Source: Wenzhouxiangella sp. 15190 (GTDB taxonomy: Bacteria; Pseudomonadota; Gammaproteobacteria; Xanthomonadales; Wenzhouxiangellaceae). From it: 64,000 nucleotides of DNA. The notes beneath the pieces were generated by a model. That model was not told where the DNA came from and ran no database searches. It worked only from the letters and a program-made list of their open reading frames with translations. Within the stretch, counting starts at the first letter, position 1. Every line of letters begins with the position of its first letter. A program made the position numbers and the translations under genes. The DNA is taken from the NCBI RefSeq assembly GCF_003417465.1, contig NZ_QVMV01000027.1:124001-188000 (forward strand), written 5' to 3'. Positions 63,962 to 64,000 of this stretch are shown one piece after another.

Positions 63962-64000
63962 GATTTGCTGCAAGGAATTTGCAAGATCGCGGCCCGCAGT

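Larger units (their letters stand above)
60767..64000 (-). mobile_element. integron gene-cassette array (distal part)
   Basis: Five attC-like sites alternate with short, mostly minus-strand ORFs in AT-richer DNA. ORF ends overlap or nearly touch the sites, as in cassettes. The orientation of all five sites is minus-strand, so the integrase and attI should lie beyond 64000 if they exist. No intI in the window; it may be an array lacking an integrase. Confidence 0.75.

Overview
The window is high-GC DNA with short intergenic gaps and many ATGA start/stop overlaps. Gene content points to a gammaproteobacterium near the Xanthomonadales/Chromatiales border; a Wenzhouxiangella-like bacterium is my best guess. 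The reasons are a single his operon behind a TrpR-superfamily (YerC-like) regulator, a xanthomonadin-type aryl polyene cluster, a betaine/choline (BCCT) carrier, and SPFH/NfeD and AsmA-family genes. The taxon is an inference.

Layout. 0.1-13.5 kb: gamma carbonic anhydrase and aldo/keto reductase; slipin plus NfeD; a YadG/YadH-type ABC exporter; a TAP-type peptidase overlapping a NatA/NatB-type ABC exporter; a secreted beta-propeller lyase; a DUF1295 membrane enzyme; an unrecognised 52-residue peptide gene; an EamA exporter. 14.1-22.1 kb: YerC-like regulator, then hisG-D-C-B-H-A-F-I. 22-23.7 kb: a degenerate EAL protein and a YdcF-family protein. 23.8-38.8 kb: an aryl polyene pigment cluster with ketosynthase, chain-length factor, glycosyltransferase, two halogenase-like flavoproteins, a XanB2-type chorismatase, ACP, aryl-ACP/CoA ligase, two hotdog dehydratases, acyltransferase, LolA-like carrier, MMPL exporter and FabG. 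Chorismatase would make hydroxybenzoate, the ligase and ACP would load it, KS/CLF, FabG and the dehydratases would extend it to a polyene, the flavoproteins may halogenate it, and the acyltransferase, LolA-like and MMPL proteins would place it in the outer membrane. 39-60 kb: AsmA, a methyltransferase, a phosphodiesterase-like lipoprotein, BCCT, small enzymes and several transporters (MFS, CDF, SMR, ZIP, putative Mn).

60.4-64 kb is different: AT-richer, with short unrelated genes, several of them broken, separated by five attC-like recombination sites. I read it as the distal part of an integron cassette array on the minus strand, entering from beyond the right edge. No integrase gene lies in the window.

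The least explained signal is a set of dispersed hairpin elements in gaps between genes (about 1.6, 11.1, 14.5, 19.0, 19.8, 39.0 and 42.3 kb, plus a lone half at 9.95 kb). Their arms are made of short quasi-repeats and pair with each other. The copies at 1.6 and 42.3 kb are near-identical inverted copies, loop included. One family occurs only between convergent genes; other types sit inside the his operon. I saw no tRNA, rRNA, CRISPR array, insertion sequence or phage gene.
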